A DNA stretch of 64,000 bases, from positions 2,416,001 to 2,480,000 of the forward strand of contig JAQFVV010006199.1 in the NCBI GenBank assembly GCA_028023455.1. The letters run 5' to 3'. The notes under the pieces were generated by a model that was not told the origin of the DNA, did not search any database, and saw only the letters and a list, made by a program, of their open reading frames with translations. The DNA is from Epiperipatus broadwayi (Eukaryota; Onychophora; Udeonychophora; Euonychophora; Peripatidae). Within the stretch, counting starts at the first letter, position 1, and each line of letters starts with the position of its first letter. The position numbers and the translations under genes were made by a program. Below, piece by piece: positions 10,931 through 21,476 of the stretch.

Positions 10931-11202
10931 GTTGAATGTGCTATTTTATGTACTGTATATAAATATAAATGGAGCATAATATATATATATGTATTATTTA
11001 ATTGATGAATATATATATATATATATATGGAATAAGATATAAAAAATGAGTCAATTTATAGAGAGATATGTTAAATTGTTTGTTTAAATAATAAACTATT
11101 TGTATATTCATGTATTTATATACATATCTTTAAAGTTCTGAAGATTTGCTGGTCAATCAAAACTATAAGCTTAATTAATTTTAATAAAATAAGCATTGTA
11201 AC
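10931..11202 (-). repeat. Right long terminal inverted repeat, outer part
   Basis: Reverse complement of 1663-1930. Landmarks are AAATGAGTCAATTTATAG near 11043, CTATTTGTATATTCATGTAT near 11096, TTGCTGGTCAATCAAAACTA near 11147 and the outer edge ATTGTAAC at 11195-11202. The repeat contains (AT)n stretches that differ in length from the left arm. Confidence 0.82.
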
Positions 11203-12817
11203 AGTAATATGAAAGATGGATTTGTTTAACATTTTATAATTTTATCATTGCATTAAAAAAATGAAATTGATAATACTTCATAAAGAAGATAAAATACCAT
11301 TCTTAAGAGAACTTTATGCTTGGTAAAATTTTAGTATTTAATAGCTGTTGAAATTAAGCATGAATAATAGATGACTTTAGAGAACAAACATCAAATTTCT
11401 TATAAATATTATTGAATTAAGACTTATTTGTGTTTAATGCAATTATCATTTTCATATTAGAATAAAAAGTGTATAATTTACTCAACAATGTGCAAGTGCT
11501 AGGGTAATATTAATTTTTTATATTCTGTTTCTTAATTAATATAGTTTATTAGATGCTACCATATGAATATTCATGCATCCCAATTCTTTTATGGTAATTT
11601 TTGTGCCTAAATAAAGTGTTTATGTTTGTGCATTCATGTGTTATGCAAAAATTGAATTACAGCTGTCCATAGAAATTTACAGTACTGATAATATTATTTC
11701 TAATAACTTTGTGTCAAAGTTTACTGTTCCTACAATATGGTATTAAAGTCTCCAGGAAGAAAAGCATCTTACATCTCTGTAAAATAAGTTTCACTAGGAT
11801 ATATTATTCTTAAATCTTGACATTTCCTTAGCTGCAAGTGCTATTCTCCATTTAAAAAAATACACTATTACTAGAACTACCTTGTACTTTATAACCATTG
11901 ACATTTTACAATTATTTATGCAGCTTTGATGGGTGACCTATCAGGCATTGCAATCTAGCCAGATTGTGCAAGAACAGGCATTTTTAGATAATGTTTACTA
12001 GATCCTTTCCCATTCCATGGTAGGCAGAAATTCCTAAATATGGTTACTTAAACAAACAATCACCAGCTTTTACATTTTTTAAAAATCTAATTCTAATATT
12101 ACTTTTAGTAATTGTATTGCTCTTGCAATAATTATACACTAAAGACTACTAATGTGTTAAACTGTCCCAATCATTATTTTCTCAGTGCAAAGGATTTGTA
12201 CCAAAAAACAAAAATTGATAATAAAAAGTGGAGTCAGAATTGGTATGCATATAGTTAAAGGATGAAAATATAGTTGCTGCTCAAACACAATCCCGTTCTC
12301 ATTTAATACTGGGAAATAACTGATGGTATAAAGTGCTTGTGACAATTTAAATTACTGAAGGCATTAAAGAAATTAGAATACAGAGGGTGGTTGAAAGGAT
12401 TTTATATTAGCTTTTGATGAAATAAATATCCTACAAGGCAGCACTATTCTTAATTACAGAACTCTTTTACAAGCAAAATGTTATATTTTATTAATAGGAC
12501 AATATAAAAAGGCATTGTAAATAAACAAATTGTAATGTCTTTATAAAATAAATTTATTTGAATAAAGCAAAAGTCAGTTTATTTTTTGTTTAGAAAAAAT
12601 GATTCAGTGAAGACAATTATATACTTTTTTGCTTAGATTTGAGTCAGTACAGTATGTAACATAATCTCTAATTTTCAATTTATTATATCACTCTTTTTTT
12701 ATAACAACATTATTTTTTATTAATTATTTTTTGTTGTTCGTCTTAATATGTATTTTAAAATTAAGTTTTAGGTATATGTGTTTGGGTGTATTTATATATA
12801 ATACAAATAAAATGTCC
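11203..12817. other. AT-rich sequence, nothing recognised
   Basis: No conserved frame, RNA gene or repeat was recognised. Short open frames here have no motif content. Confidence 0.5.
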
Positions 12818-13396
12818 GTTAATTAAAAAATTACAATCCACAGAAATATTTTGATTAATTCCTTAGCCTGTCTCAATTGCCATTAAATTCAAAAACAAAA
12901 CGGAAGCAAACATCATCAACTCAAATTCAAGGAATCCCAGATTTCAATGTTAGCAGCTTGTCTATTAATTATATTCATTTTATTTCTATTTATTAAAATT
13001 GCCTTTTTAATTTTTATTTTATTATGATTTCTCTCTTCATGAAGAATCATAACACTTTCAATATCAAACTTAAGTTTATATTTACATGATCTTTCATGAG
13101 CCAAGAAAACTGAAGCAGTCATTAAATAAATCATTATTATTTTTACTTTTTACACTCTTGTATGCTCCTTTAACCTTTTTGCAATACTGCACCTCGATTC
13201 GCCTATCTATGATAACAAATATCCTCAAAAAATTTGATATACAACATTACTTTTCTGCTTGACAGGTATACTATTTTTAGAATTTTTCACTAATGAATAA
13301 TTTGACTATATATGATAACTTATATCCACAAAAAAGTTGATACACAACATTACTTTTCTGCTTGACAGGTATAATATTTTTAGAATAACATAGGTG
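12818..13396 (-). pseudogene. GIY-YIG endonuclease fragment of a Penelope-like element (minus copy)
   Basis: Read on the minus strand, the segment encodes the C-terminal nuclease part of a Penelope-like protein. A Cys-containing stretch near 13340-13250 corresponds to the GVYxIxCxxC...YIGE start of the domain. A C-S-I-like K-R-L-K-E-H region follows near 13150-13200. The frame at 12916-13134 then contains F-L-A-H-E and FDIESVMILHEERNHNK, and ends IKKAILINRNKMNIINRQ; the Glu-containing helix and NR end are typical of the family. The upstream 5' part is internally duplicated: two copies of about 110 bp, around 13210-13310 and 13311-13396, both contain ACAACATTACTTTTCTGCTTG. The fragment is 5'-truncated and lies head to head with a second copy. 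Confidence 0.7.
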
Positions 13397-13850
13397 AATA
13401 ATTGTAAAAATATCATACCTGTCTAACAGAAAAGTAATGTTGTGTATCAAATTTTTTGTAGATATAGGTGAATCGAGGTGCAGTATTAAAAAAAGGTTAA
13501 AGGAGCATGAATTGTTATACAGGCATGTAAAAAGTAAAAATAATAATGATTAATGGTTGCTTCAGTTTTCTTGGAATTATGAAAGGACATGGAAATTTAA
13601 GTTTGATATTGAAAGTGTTAAGATTCTTCATGAAGAGAGAAACCATAATAAAAGAAAAATTAAGGAAGTAATTTTAATCAATAGAAATAAAATGAATATA
13701 ATTAATAGACAAGCTGTTAGCATTAAAATTTGAGATTCATGGGATTTGAATTGATGATGTTTACTTCTGCTTTGTGCTTGAATTTAATGGCAGTTGAGAC
13801 ACATTAAGCAATTAGCTGAGAGTATTTCTGCGAATTGAAAGACTGTATAT
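13397..13850 (+). pseudogene. GIY-YIG endonuclease fragment of a Penelope-like element (plus copy)
   Basis: This is the inverted partner of the fragment to its left. In the plus direction it shows the Cys-region remnant (AGTAATGTTGTGTATCAAAT near 13433), GAATCGAGGTGCAGTATT, a K-R-L-K-E-H-E run near 13490-13510, KFKFDIESVKILHEERNHN at about 13595-13650 and KRKIKEVILINRNKMNIINR at about 13653-13710. The two copies share the same 3' boundary region (CAGTTGAGACACATTAAGC versus its inverse near 12865). They meet at their truncated 5' ends near 13390-13400. No palm motifs are present, so neither copy ever encoded a full protein at this site. Confidence 0.72.
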
Positions 13851-16800
13851 AATAGTTAATTACTGTTATATTTATTATTTTTATTGTTATTATATATATA
13901 TTGCATCTATTTATCCTTATACATTACATATATTTTATTAAGTCTGAATATCGATTTACCATGAAGTAAATAAAAATAAAAATGTATGAAGAAAATGTAG
14001 TAATAAGAAGTGGATTTTTGTTTTCCTTATTCAACAATTTTCACATTAACTCATTGATTTTTTGGTAAATAGGTGTTTGAGTACTTAAACATTAAATTAG
14101 CATTTTGGGGATGTTGTTGCTATAATTAACGATTGAATTTATAAATATTTTACATTGGATTTCATTGGATAAAGATTCAAACCCAAACTATAGAGTTACC
14201 TTAATATTTTATATTCATTGGTATTTATTATTTATTAAAAACATAGAAATAAAAAATATAAAAATGAAAATTAAATACTTTTATTTAATTGTATAATTAG
14301 TTTTCTTAGCTATCAAACTTAGTGGGTATTATTTATATTATAAAACTTAACATAATTGTTCATTCTTTTTTTATATTGTTATGCTGAATAATTAATCTGT
14401 GCAGTAATTTGATTTTTTTAGGACTCATTTATTCATGCTAAATAAATAAAGTCTCAGAAAAGAACAATAAATAATTAATTCATATTTTTATTAATTAGTA
14501 TTTTAATAAATAAATAAAATTTGTGAGACTTCTGTAGAGAGAACAAAATAAATATTACTTTGTAAGTATTAAGTATTAATTTGTATGTCAATTTTAGTTT
14601 ACCCATAATTTTAAACTAACTGAGCAAAGTTTGGTATCTAATTCTTAAATAAGAATATCATATGTTTTAATAATTTGTGTGTGATCCATTATTTTTAATA
14701 ATGATTTGTTTATAAATATCATGGCTCATCAATAAATTAAATATACTAAATATGTTTGTTATATATTAAAATGAATAAATATGTGATACAAGGTCATTTA
14801 CATGTCATTCACCTTTAACACATGATAACAACCATGCATTGTCATTAATCTAAATGGTCGATTCTTTATTGAACTAACTATCCTGCTTATAATAATTAAT
14901 TCCCAACATTTTCACACATTTATTCAAATGATATAAGATAGCAAAGCTCATAGATGACTAATCTTATTCTTAATAACATCTCTTAAACTACAAATAATCA
15001 AAGATGTAAAAACTCTTGTTAGATTTTTGCATAACAAAATTTGGATATAACATAAAGATGATAATGAAGCATTACTATTAAATAAGCTTGAGGGGAGTCT
15101 TACAATGACTATATTCTTACATTTGTCTATCATATGATAATCTCATACCTTCTAAATTAATCATGAAAGGGAAATTATATTCTTGAGCCTTAATCTTCTT
15201 AAACATTGATAAAAGAAAATATATTATTAAACTCATATTAATGTTTTGACATCCCTTTAAAGTTGAAAGACTACATCAGTGTAATAGAAATATTGTATAG
15301 TTAAAAATATAATGCATATTACTTAAATTATTCTTTTATATAAATTATCTTGCATGATAGTTCATGCAATATCTGCACTCTTTTGTAAGTATATAACATA
15401 GGATGGTAATTTACACTACTTCAGCCATAAGATATTACCTTTTTCTATTGTAATATTTAAAAAATGTTTAGTGTATAAAAATTTGATTTATAATAATTTC
15501 ACGCCATCTTTTAATTAATCAGATAAGTTAAAGAAAATACTTATACCTGTTTTCAATAATAATATAACTATATCTTTAATTAAGAACTGAGCGTACTAAT
15601 TTTGTGTATAATTTGGATTTAAATATATCCCCATTCTCTTTCAAATATTAATTGTTTTCACCTTAGCATATATAATAAATACAAAGAGACTCAAAATTAC
15701 AAATTTTGATCAAATAAATATTCTAAATAATATCTTATAAACTAATCGAATTTATAAACCATGGCTTTTTAAAAAAACTTCTTTCAATAATTTTTATATT
15801 GACAATAAAAAGATATAGCTATTCATATAAATATTAAATTTATATAAATATTAAATATCTCAACTTTAAAATAAATCAAATGTTATTTACAAATCAATGA
15901 AGTGATTTTTTAAAATGTAGTGAAAAGTTTTATTTTCTTTATTTCTAAAAATATCTTATTTGCAAGAAAGAAAGAAATCAGTAGAGCCAATTTACATTTC
16001 ATTTCCAGTACAGATAATTCTTGATAAAAACTTCTAGAATTTACCAGTAGAATATGTTTTTTATTAGGTAAATGTTATATTAATCAGAAATAAAAGTTTT
16101 AACATAACATTTCCTTATTTTGGTTACTTTTAATATCTTTTATTGCTAGTAATTACAAAGAAAAGTTATTGTAGACCATATTCTAATAGATAGCTATCAT
16201 TTTTATTTAGCATGCTTAAATGCATTGAAATATTTTTGGAATACCTTTATAGAATATGTGTTAACATATATTTAAATGAAATGCTACTACAGAGAAATGG
16301 TAGTATACTAATTTTCATAACATTTTGTAGGAAAGTTTTCAAAATTACATACCATTTTCTCTATCTTTACTGAAAGTGACTATTACTCTTGAGATTATCA
16401 TAAACAATTCAAGAGTTTTGGATACTGTTGCTTTAGGTAATTAATTATCAATTATTTGATAATTTTAGAAAATCCAACATTTCTTTGCATTACTGATATC
16501 ATTCTGTTCAGCATATCAGAAAGATAATTCATTAGTTTCTTCAATCCTTTTTGCTTAGAAAATTTAATTTTGTGAGAATAAATCTACCATCTTTTTTTTT
16601 ATTACAATGTATCTTTATGAAAGATTCTTTGTAATAATTTGATTAATAAATAGAATAACTTTTGATACGTTGTATATATTTAACTTTCAAAACAATTTTT
16701 TGTTTGCATTTTGTAGAATGTAAGCCAGTTATACATGCATTATAATAAGGAATAGCAAAGACTTATTATTGCCTTATAATACGTATAACTATTTAGTTTA

Positions 16801-16990
16801 TATCTGAATCCATAATTTTTGAAATAATGTGTATGTTTAAGAAAACCTTTTTAGTCATCATCTAATAAAATATCATACAAGTTTGAAAGCCAAAGATCTG
16901 GGTATATGACAACAAACATGACTTTCTCTGCTTACATTCAGCATCCTTAGCAGATATTCATTTTATCTACAACAGTTATCTATTTTAAAC
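13851..16990. other. AT-rich sequence, nothing recognised
   Basis: No frames with recognisable motifs and no inverted or tandem repeats of note were seen. Confidence 0.5.
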
Positions 16991-16992
16991 CT

Positions 16993-17105
16993 GAGTAGCC
17001 AGTGGATGCCAGACAGCTCATTGTCTATCTCAGACTAATTTCTGGTTAATATTCATCAGTGAATAGTTTTGAACTCACTATTTGCATTTAGACATTAAGT
17101 ATCTT
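16993..17105 (-). repeat. Degenerate fragment of the long-hairpin family arm
   Basis: The order AGTGGATGCCAGA, CAGACTAATTTCTGG, then ATTCATCAGTGA follows the left arm of the hairpin elements (AATGGATGCCAGAAGG, AGACTAGTTTCTGG, CTTCATCAGTGAGG) with small deletions between. The inverted second arm is absent. It is either a single-armed, older insertion or a remnant after the second arm was lost. Confidence 0.6.
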
Positions 17106-18065
17106 ATCTTTAATTCATTTACACTATCAAGATAATAGCTTGAAATTTTGAAGCAATATAATTTTAACTGAAGCCAACATGCTTGTATACTTACATAAAT
17201 TTGACATTAGGTCAATGACTATATATTTTAATGATTCTCAGTTTTATGTTAAATGAAGGCATCGGTCACTAACAAAATATTACATAAAATTCTTTACTTA
17301 TAGCCAAAACACATATGTACTGATTACTTTGGAGAGCCTTTCAGTAACAAAACATCACAGAAATGTCACTGCTTACATTATGAGCAAATATATACTATTT
17401 ATTCTAACTCAAAGCCATGGTAAATACCAAATGGTGGTGCTAATAGTCTTCATCAGTAAAAAATACAAAACTTTTCATTGACAGTCAGAAGCTATTGTAA
17501 GGATGGGAATGATAACATTACTAACAGTATACAATAGATGCTCTGAGAAATAGTAAACATCTGCATCTAAAAGACTGGATTTTGAGATGGCCAAGAAAAA
17601 ATATGGATCCTTTTAACTGACATTGTTTGAATTTTCAAAAAAATAATGGTGATTAGAAAACACATCAATATGGACTTAAAATTTCAGCCATGCAGATTTT
17701 AATGTTAGTAATATTATCAAATTTGACCACAATACATTGAAAAATATATAGTTCATATAAATCACAGTTAAATAAGACATATTACTACCAGTTATGAAAT
17801 CGCAATTTCTGTCTAGACGAAATTGCAATTCATTCACATATTGCTGTTCCTGTTAACACATTATTGTGCTACCATAGAATAACAAACCTATTTGATAATG
17901 TTTGGAACTGGTGAGTCAAATACCACAAATTCAAACTTGACTGCCAATCTTTAATCTACTTTCCAATTTATAATAGGAATGTCCAATATTATTTTATCTG
18001 TGTTGAATCCTCTTTGCAATAGCATTAATTAATAATAAATATATCATCTATCAGAACTGACATTC
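17106..18065. other. Mostly unassigned, possible further hairpin-family remnant
   Basis: The only lead is GTCTTCATCAGTAAAAAATAC at about 17441-17461, which resembles the CTGATGAAG block of the hairpin family on the minus strand. Nothing else could be aligned by eye. Confidence 0.25.
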
Positions 18066-18111
18066 AATTTCTGAAAAGCCTGATATTTAATTTCTGAAAA
18101 GCCTGATATTT
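18066..18111 (+). repeat. 23-bp tandem duplication
   Basis: Two perfect head-to-tail copies of a 23-bp unit beginning AATTTCTGAAAAGCC occupy 18066-18088 and 18089-18111. Confidence 0.9.
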
Positions 18112-18660
18112 AAATGTTTTCTATGTAAAATTTGTGTTTTAATATAGGAACATGCCATTATGTACAAGCCAACTATCACTAAAATTAATGATAATGACTT
18201 TTAGATATGATAAAGTTACAGTAATACTAAATTTTTCTGTATTGCTCATTTAATGGGAAACTCAATTGATGAGATATTTTAGTCATAGTAAATTTTTGAA
18301 TAATTCATTTTGCTACATTGCTCATTCAATGGGAAGATCAGTTCATTATATGATATCTTGAATACTGTTTAATGAAGCTTATTTTAAAATTGAATCCACA
18401 ACCTATCTGTTTTACAGGAGATAATTGAACATACTTTACTTGCAGCTCAAACCATTATTAGCTGTATTTTTAATCAACTGCATATATATATTTTCTTTTG
18501 GCTTCCACACTATGATTTGTGCATATTTTCTTTTAGTGATTTAGTTTTTATGTTAAGCAATGTGCATCTATACCAATAATTCCAAATACGAGAATTAATA
18601 ACCTTTTAGAAAAAACTTTGCAGGCAAAAACTTGCAGTAAATTAAAAACAGATTTACGAA

Positions 18661-18776
18661 GAATGTATAAAGAAAAGCTTTCATTAAATAGATTTTTAAA
18701 CAGTGTGCTTAGCTGGCTTTTGTTAAGCACATACTGTTTAAAAATGTATTTTATGAAAGCTTTTCTCAATACATTC
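18661..18776. repeat. 116-bp inverted repeat (hairpin)
   Basis: The arm GAATGTATAAAGAAAAGCTT... pairs with ...AAGCTTTTCTCAATACATTC. About 50 bp on each side match with few mismatches, around a loop containing GCTGGCTTTTG. It could be a MITE remnant. No target duplication was identified. Confidence 0.75.
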
Positions 18777-18849
18777 TACATATATCCATTACTACATTTT
18801 AGTCTGAGTTAAAACTTAAAATTTTATAATTAAATTAAGAATCATAAAA

Positions 18850-18965
18850 CCCCTCTATATGCCATAGCCTTCTCTTAATGCTCTATTCAAATGCACCAAG
18901 GTGATTTTGGACTATTATCCTTCTTCAGAAAGAAGCACACCTCAAACATCTATTTTCACACTATT
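18850..18965 (-). repeat. Unclassified repeat fragment with CTGAAGAAGG core
   Basis: On the minus strand this slightly GC-richer stretch contains CTGAAGA, then GGA...TCC pairing around ATAATAG, then AAAATCACCTTGGTG. The layout recalls the CTGATGAAGGC...GAAAC block of the hairpin family, but the two cannot be aligned throughout. Confidence 0.35.
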
Positions 18966-19739
18966 TTAAAATAAAGTGTGAAAAAGCCTAATTATATAAT
19001 ATTAATCGAAAACCGGAATGTTGTGGTTAATCAAAAGAATTATAGAATATGGAATAAATATAAAGAAATAGGGAGAGAAATTGAAAAGTTTTTAAATAAA
19101 AAAATAATTTGGTAATAAAGAATGTGTAGTTTAGAAATCTCAATAAAAACATTTACATATGGAAAACTCCAGGTATGAGAATAAATTTCAGTTAAATATA
19201 TACAGTAGTTTCTTTTTATTTGTGGGCTTACCATTTATAGTTTGAAGAATATGCACCTAATGTAGCATTATGAATTATTTCTCAATCAACTATTACCTCA
19301 TCTTATACACTAAATGCAACACCCAGTCACATGGTTACTATCAAAATGAAAATATTATTTTTGCCATATTACTTGTGAATTGTTGGATAGATTTTTTGTT
19401 TAAGCACAAAATTAGTTCCACTAACTCCAAGACAAACCGTGAAAGGCTTATTGTGGTTAAAAAAAAAAACTGTTTTAGTAGTAAAAGTAAAAAAATATTG
19501 TATATTAAAATTGTCCAGATGTTCAATAAGAATAAATCAATAATTTGTAAAATATTGTGTTCACATATATAACTATGTCTCCTCTCCTCTCTCAATTTAT
19601 TACTATCCTGTATTTTTCATAATTATTTTATTCTATTTATTTAATTTAATATATTTTAATGTGCATAATTTTTAAATTAAATTATAGTATATATATTGAA
19701 CAAATATATTTAAATTTTATTGTTATCTATAGTGGAGGT

Positions 19740-20700
19740 GATGAAAGCATTGTATAGATGAATAAATACAAAATTAAATATTCCTTTACTGGAATTGTCA
19801 TAGATTCAGAAATTAGTAGAATTAAAACTAAATTATAAAAGTATGAGAAGCTTTAATAAAATTTGATACAAATTTTCACTTGAAGATTAATAACAATAAC
19901 CAAAATTAGTAAATTCAAATGAAAAGTGGAAAATTTGTAAAATCTTTAGAAAGCTGCAACAGAGTCATCAGTATATGAGAACGGTGAAAGCCTTGAGGTA
20001 ATAGTGAGATGATTAATAAAATAAAAGAGAAAAGAAGATGCGCTGCAACAAAATATATATAGAACGTTAATTGTGAATGTAGATGTAACAGATGGGTAGA
20101 GAAAAAAGTCATAAGAATTACAAAGTAATTTGATTTAATTTATAGTAGAATAAAGATTATATGAATAACAAATTATTAATAAAGAGAATAAATGGAATGA
20201 AAAGTAGAGGATAATAAGTCATCATGTGTGTTAATAGAAGAAAATAAGATTAAAAAGTGTGAATGGGTTAGAAGATAAAATCTGTATAGTGAAGATAAAA
20301 TCAGACAAAATGTAAATCATGATGAAAACACAAAATTCTGAAGAAGAAATATATTTGTTATATAATTTATTAATCAGTAGTGATGTTAGTGAGACTTTCT
20401 TTTATTGTTAAATACGAGGATTTTAATCTTAAATATAGCTATATTATTACTTTTATTTAACATGGATTTTTTTTTTTTAGATAGCTAACTATTAACAAAA
20501 TTATAAAAATATCAATAGATTCCAACCAGCCAACATTATAAAAAAGGCATAACAGATATATTTATAACAAATTAGACATGTTTATTCTTTAAAAAAGCAG
20601 TTTTTATTCAAAAAGATAGAAGAAAAAATAATAGGAATTAAAATTATTTAAAGGAAAAAGATGCAGATTAGAACGAAAAATAGCTACTATAAGACCACCA
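19740..20700 (+). other. Purine-rich, G-over-C skewed stretch
   Basis: The plus strand has many more G than C and more A than T (for example 20161-20340). In this window that pattern otherwise marks plus-strand coding parts of old retroelements, as at 7.3-9.7, 48.8-51.2 and 59.8-61.4 kb. I cannot identify any motif, so a decayed element is an inference only. Confidence 0.3.
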
Positions 20701-20935
20701 CATCTGCAACATTTGGATAGAAATACACTTTGTACATTTTAACATATATATCGATGATACGTTCTGTTTACTAAATGTATGTGCTTTGAAATAAATTGAC
20801 ATTTTTTTTTTTTAAATATAAGTTCTTTAATTAAGAGAGTATCTGGTTTCATTGAGTATTATAAGATATTTTAAACATTAATTTAATTAAAAAGTTCAAC
20901 TGCAGTTGTTTAATGATTTACTATTTCAAGATAAC

Positions 20936-20947
20936 ATTTAAATGAAT
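20936..20947 (+). repeat. Left 12-bp target duplication of hairpin element 2
   Basis: ATTTAAATGAAT here is repeated exactly at 21465-21476. Confidence 0.85.
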
Positions 20948-21464
20948 AAACATCACATGACCACCATCTCTTATGCTTGTGTATAACTGTTGTTAAAACA
21001 GGCAAAACTCACTATACGTATGCCACACACAGCAAGCTAGAGTAATCAATGGATGCCAGAAGGCTTGTGCATAAAATCCCCATCTAGTGCCTACTCATCC
21101 AATATCCCCCGATTAGTTTCTGGCTTGTGGCCTTCGTCAGTGAGGAGCCTTGGATCTGAGAGCACTGCATCTAGATCTTAGGATCTAATGCAACCCTCCA
21201 GCAACCACCTTTTATCTCCATTTAACTACAAAACTATGAGTCTTAAACTGAAAACACTTTAATGTTTCCAATTCAAGCCCAACAGCTTATATAGTTATAT
21301 GGTTCTGAACCCAGTTCAGTTCCCATACATTTTGGTGTCTTTGGTTCTGGGGATATTGGATGAGTAGGCACTAGATGGGGATTTTATGCACAAGCCTTCT
21401 GGCATCCATTGATTACTCTAGCTTGTTGTGTGTGGCATATGTATAGTGAGTTTTGCCTGTTTTA
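20948..21464. mobile_element. Long-hairpin mobile element, insertion 2 (internally deleted)
   Basis: Same family as the element at 10155-10917. It has the CATCACATGACCAC leader, then a long left arm (20994 to about 21345) colinear with insertion 1. The right arm is short (about 21346-21464): it begins inside the family at TTCTGGGGATATTGG and pairs only with the outer part of the left arm. Terminal 55-60 bp (AAAACAGGCAAAACTCAC... and its inverse) differ from insertion 1, while the core (AATGGATGCCAGAAGG to CTTTTATCTCC) is highly similar. So the outer arms differ but the core is shared. Exact 12-bp target duplications flank it. The core motif reads CTGACGA here, a change at the position that is free to vary in hammerhead ribozymes. 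Confidence 0.85.
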
Positions 21465-21476
21465 ATTTAAATGAAT
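21465..21476 (+). repeat. Right 12-bp target duplication of hairpin element 2
   Basis: Exact repeat of 20936-20947, abutting the end of the right arm. Confidence 0.85.

Noticed and set aside
1663-11202. Maverick/Polinton-type giant DNA transposon because of the long terminal inverted repeats
   Set aside because: No protein-primed polymerase, retrovirus-like integrase, ATPase or capsid motif could be read inside; the content is Penelope-like plus LINE fragments.
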